From: Shewanella sp. NFH-SH190041
GTDB taxonomy: Bacteria > Pseudomonadota > Gammaproteobacteria > Enterobacterales > Shewanellaceae
Reading direction: 5' to 3'
NCBI RefSeq assembly: GCF_024363255.1
Contig: NZ_AP026070.1
Span: forward strand, 3,162,001-3,226,000
Length of the DNA: 64,000 bases
Numbering within the stretch: the stretch's first letter is position 1; every line of letters begins with the position of its first letter. The notes under the pieces were generated by a model that saw only the letters and a list, made by a program, of their open reading frames with translations, was not told where the DNA came from and ran no database searches. Position numbers and translations under genes: made by a program. Of this stretch, positions 62,863 through 64,000 are shown piece by piece.

Positions 62863-63912
62863 TCAATACAGATAACGCAGGTAACTGAGCAATGACATCC
62901 AACCACTGGCAACATAATGCCATACGCCCTTGGCTGGCAGCAGCATAACACTGGCTTTAGAGCCAGAAATTAAGCCATTTTCAATACTCCCAACCGTTAA
63001 TCGGGCGCGGATATTTTGGTGCTCGCGTATCCAGCGATTGTTATTGACCACCACGGCTAACTTGCCTTGAGTATTGGACGGATCAAATACAGCATCATCA
63101 AGATTGCTCAACTTGGCTGGAAAAACCTTACCCGGATAGGCATCAAACACGACTAATGCCTGGGCACCGGCTTGTAATAAAGGCAGCCCGCGCTCATTAA
63201 AATCGGCATTAATCCAATCGTGCGTCGGCTCGGTCATCAACATGGCAGTACTGCCTTTGCTGATAAAAGTACCAGCACTGAGTTGCAAATTGGTCACTAC
63301 GCCATCAGCACCCGCTAACACTTGGGTCTTTGATAGTTGAAGCTGAGCCTGAGCAACGGCATTTTTTGCCGCATCGACTCGGCTGTTATGGCCATTAAAC
63401 TGATACTGCAGTTGTAATTTATCGATACTGGCCTTGGCCATATCCACAGCTGTTGCAGCCAACTCAGCCTGCTGGGTCGCATCATCCAATTTAGCCTTAC
63501 TCACCAAACTGTGCTGCCCCAGAGCCTGTAAGCGCTTGAGATTACGATCCGCATTTAACTGCTGGATCTGGCGCTCTTTAAGAGTAGCCCGCGCAATCTC
63601 TAATTCTTTCAAGGTGGTTTGATTAGCCTGTAATGCCGACTCTAACTGACTATGCGCTTGAGATAATGCCAATTGATAAGGTTTAGCATCAATACTGAAC
63701 AGTAATTCACCCTGAGTAACACGCTGGCCATTATGTACCGCCACCTGAGTCACCACACCTGACACCTCGGGAGCTATCTGCGCCACAGCTTTGCTAACAC
63801 TGGCTTGGGTTGTGAACGGAGCCTTTACATCAGATGCAATCAGAAACACTGAAAACAGTGCCGTCATACTCAACAGGCTGTAGATCACATACTGGTAGAA
63901 TTTCTCGCTCAC
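62863..63912 (-). CDS. HlyD-family membrane fusion protein (EmrA/AaeA-like)
   Basis: This 349-residue periplasmic adaptor joins an inner-membrane pump to the outer membrane. A single N-terminal membrane anchor (about 8-28) is followed by a lipoyl half motif (QIAPEVSGVVTQVAVHNGQRVTQGELLFSID, about 45-75), a long coiled coil (about 80-185, with Gln/Ala/Leu repeats) and the second lipoyl half (VLAGADGVVTNLQLSAGTFISKG). The beta-barrel domain follows. It leads an operon with the DUF2955 and MarR genes. A TolC-type partner is not encoded nearby. Confidence 0.9.
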   Translation of the reverse strand: MSEKFYQYVIYSLLSMTALFSVFLIASDVKAPFTTQASVSKAVAQIAPEVSGVVTQVAVHNGQRVTQGELLFSIDAKPYQLALSQAHSQLESALQANQTTLKELEIARATLKERQIQQLNADRNLKRLQALGQHSLVSKAKLDDATQQAELAATAVDMAKASIDKLQLQYQFNGHNSRVDAAKNAVAQAQLQLSKTQVLAGADGVVTNLQLSAGTFISKGSTAMLMTEPTHDWINADFNERGLPLLQAGAQALVVFDAYPGKVFPAKLSNLDDAVFDPSNTQGKLAVVVNNNRWIREHQNIRARLTVGSIENGLISGSKASVMLLPAKGVWHYVASGWMSLLSYLRYLY

Positions 63913-63959
63913 TTTGTTTCACCTGCAACAATAAAAGGGGCACAATGTACTCCTGATAA

Positions 63960-63973
63960 GTTGTAGTTACAAC
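63960..63973. promoter_or_regulatory. palindrome upstream of HlyD operon, candidate MarR operator
   Basis: GTTGTAGTTACAAC is a perfect 6-2-6 dyad 48 bases before the HlyD start. The position suits autoregulation by the MarR protein at the end of the operon. Confidence 0.55.
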
Positions 63974-64000
63974 AAAATTTATATTAACTGTCCTTAATAT

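Noticed and set aside
1..64000. CRISPR array, tRNA, rRNA, prophage, restriction-modification or known defence cassette
   Set aside because: No regularly spaced repeats, cloverleaf sequences or recognisable proteins of these systems were seen.

Overview
The window reads as a chromosomal segment of a Shewanella-like marine gammaproteobacterium. The basis is protein resemblance and gene order: a lactate cluster lldP/dld-II/lldEFG of the type described in Shewanella, grpE and nadK in divergent orientation, and a long block (about 42.2-61.3 kb) that follows the Escherichia coli order yqgE-yqgF-pilT-like-yggS-yggT-yggU-rdgB-hemW-yggN-yggL-trmB-mutY-yggX. No rRNA, tRNA or CRISPR array was seen. Genus assignment is inference; no database search was possible.

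Layout. 1-2.4 kb: 3' end of dxs, grpE with a very good heat-shock (sigma-32) promoter, and nadK. 2.4-10.9 kb: lactate uptake and oxidation (lldP, a FAD/Fe-S D-lactate dehydrogenase, lldE, lldF, lldG), with a CRP-type site far upstream. 11-16.1 kb: a minus-strand chaperone-usher operon of archaic (spore-coat-U-like) type, with two small pilins, chaperone, usher and two-domain tip protein. It is preceded by a perfect FNR/EtrA-type box and a 28-bp dyad. A LuxR-type regulator, a TPR-TonB protein and a MATE transporter follow. 19.8-24.1 kb: an AT-rich accessory patch with an IS1595-family element and two tandem paralogues encoding exported TPR proteins of unknown function. 24.2-30.1 kb: a DEAD-box helicase, then an operon kamA (lysine 2,3-aminomutase)-SSF symporter-ablB, which predicts synthesis of N-epsilon-acetyl-beta-lysine, a compatible solute. 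30.3-42.1 kb: mixed housekeeping and stress genes (MarR regulator, iron alcohol dehydrogenase, YHS lipoprotein, NDH-2, threonine aldolase, TRIC channel, MscS, OmpA-like protein, a PACE-type efflux protein with a divergent LysR, a DUF4136 lipoprotein and YciH/SUI1). 42.2-61.3 kb: the conserved ygg block, interrupted by hemH, a periplasmic glutathione peroxidase, pilU, proC, a DUF885 lipoprotein, a LysR regulator and glutaminase. 61.4-63.9 kb: an HlyD-DUF2955-MarR efflux operon.

Unexplained or unusual structure: a family of about 263-bp MITE-like repeats in three copies (32.5, 48.2 and a decayed one at 50.8 kb), one of which supplies the last codons and stop codon of yggS; a tandem duplication of about 1.46 kb in the AT-rich patch whose 3' portion is nearly identical while the middle has diverged; several strong dyads upstream of kamA, the iron alcohol dehydrogenase, lldE, the pilus operon and the HlyD operon; and a terminator whose upstream arm is present in tandem copies. 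I do not see a single complete, clearly novel multi-gene system. The tandem secreted TPR pair and the MITE-modified yggS-proC junction are the least explained parts.
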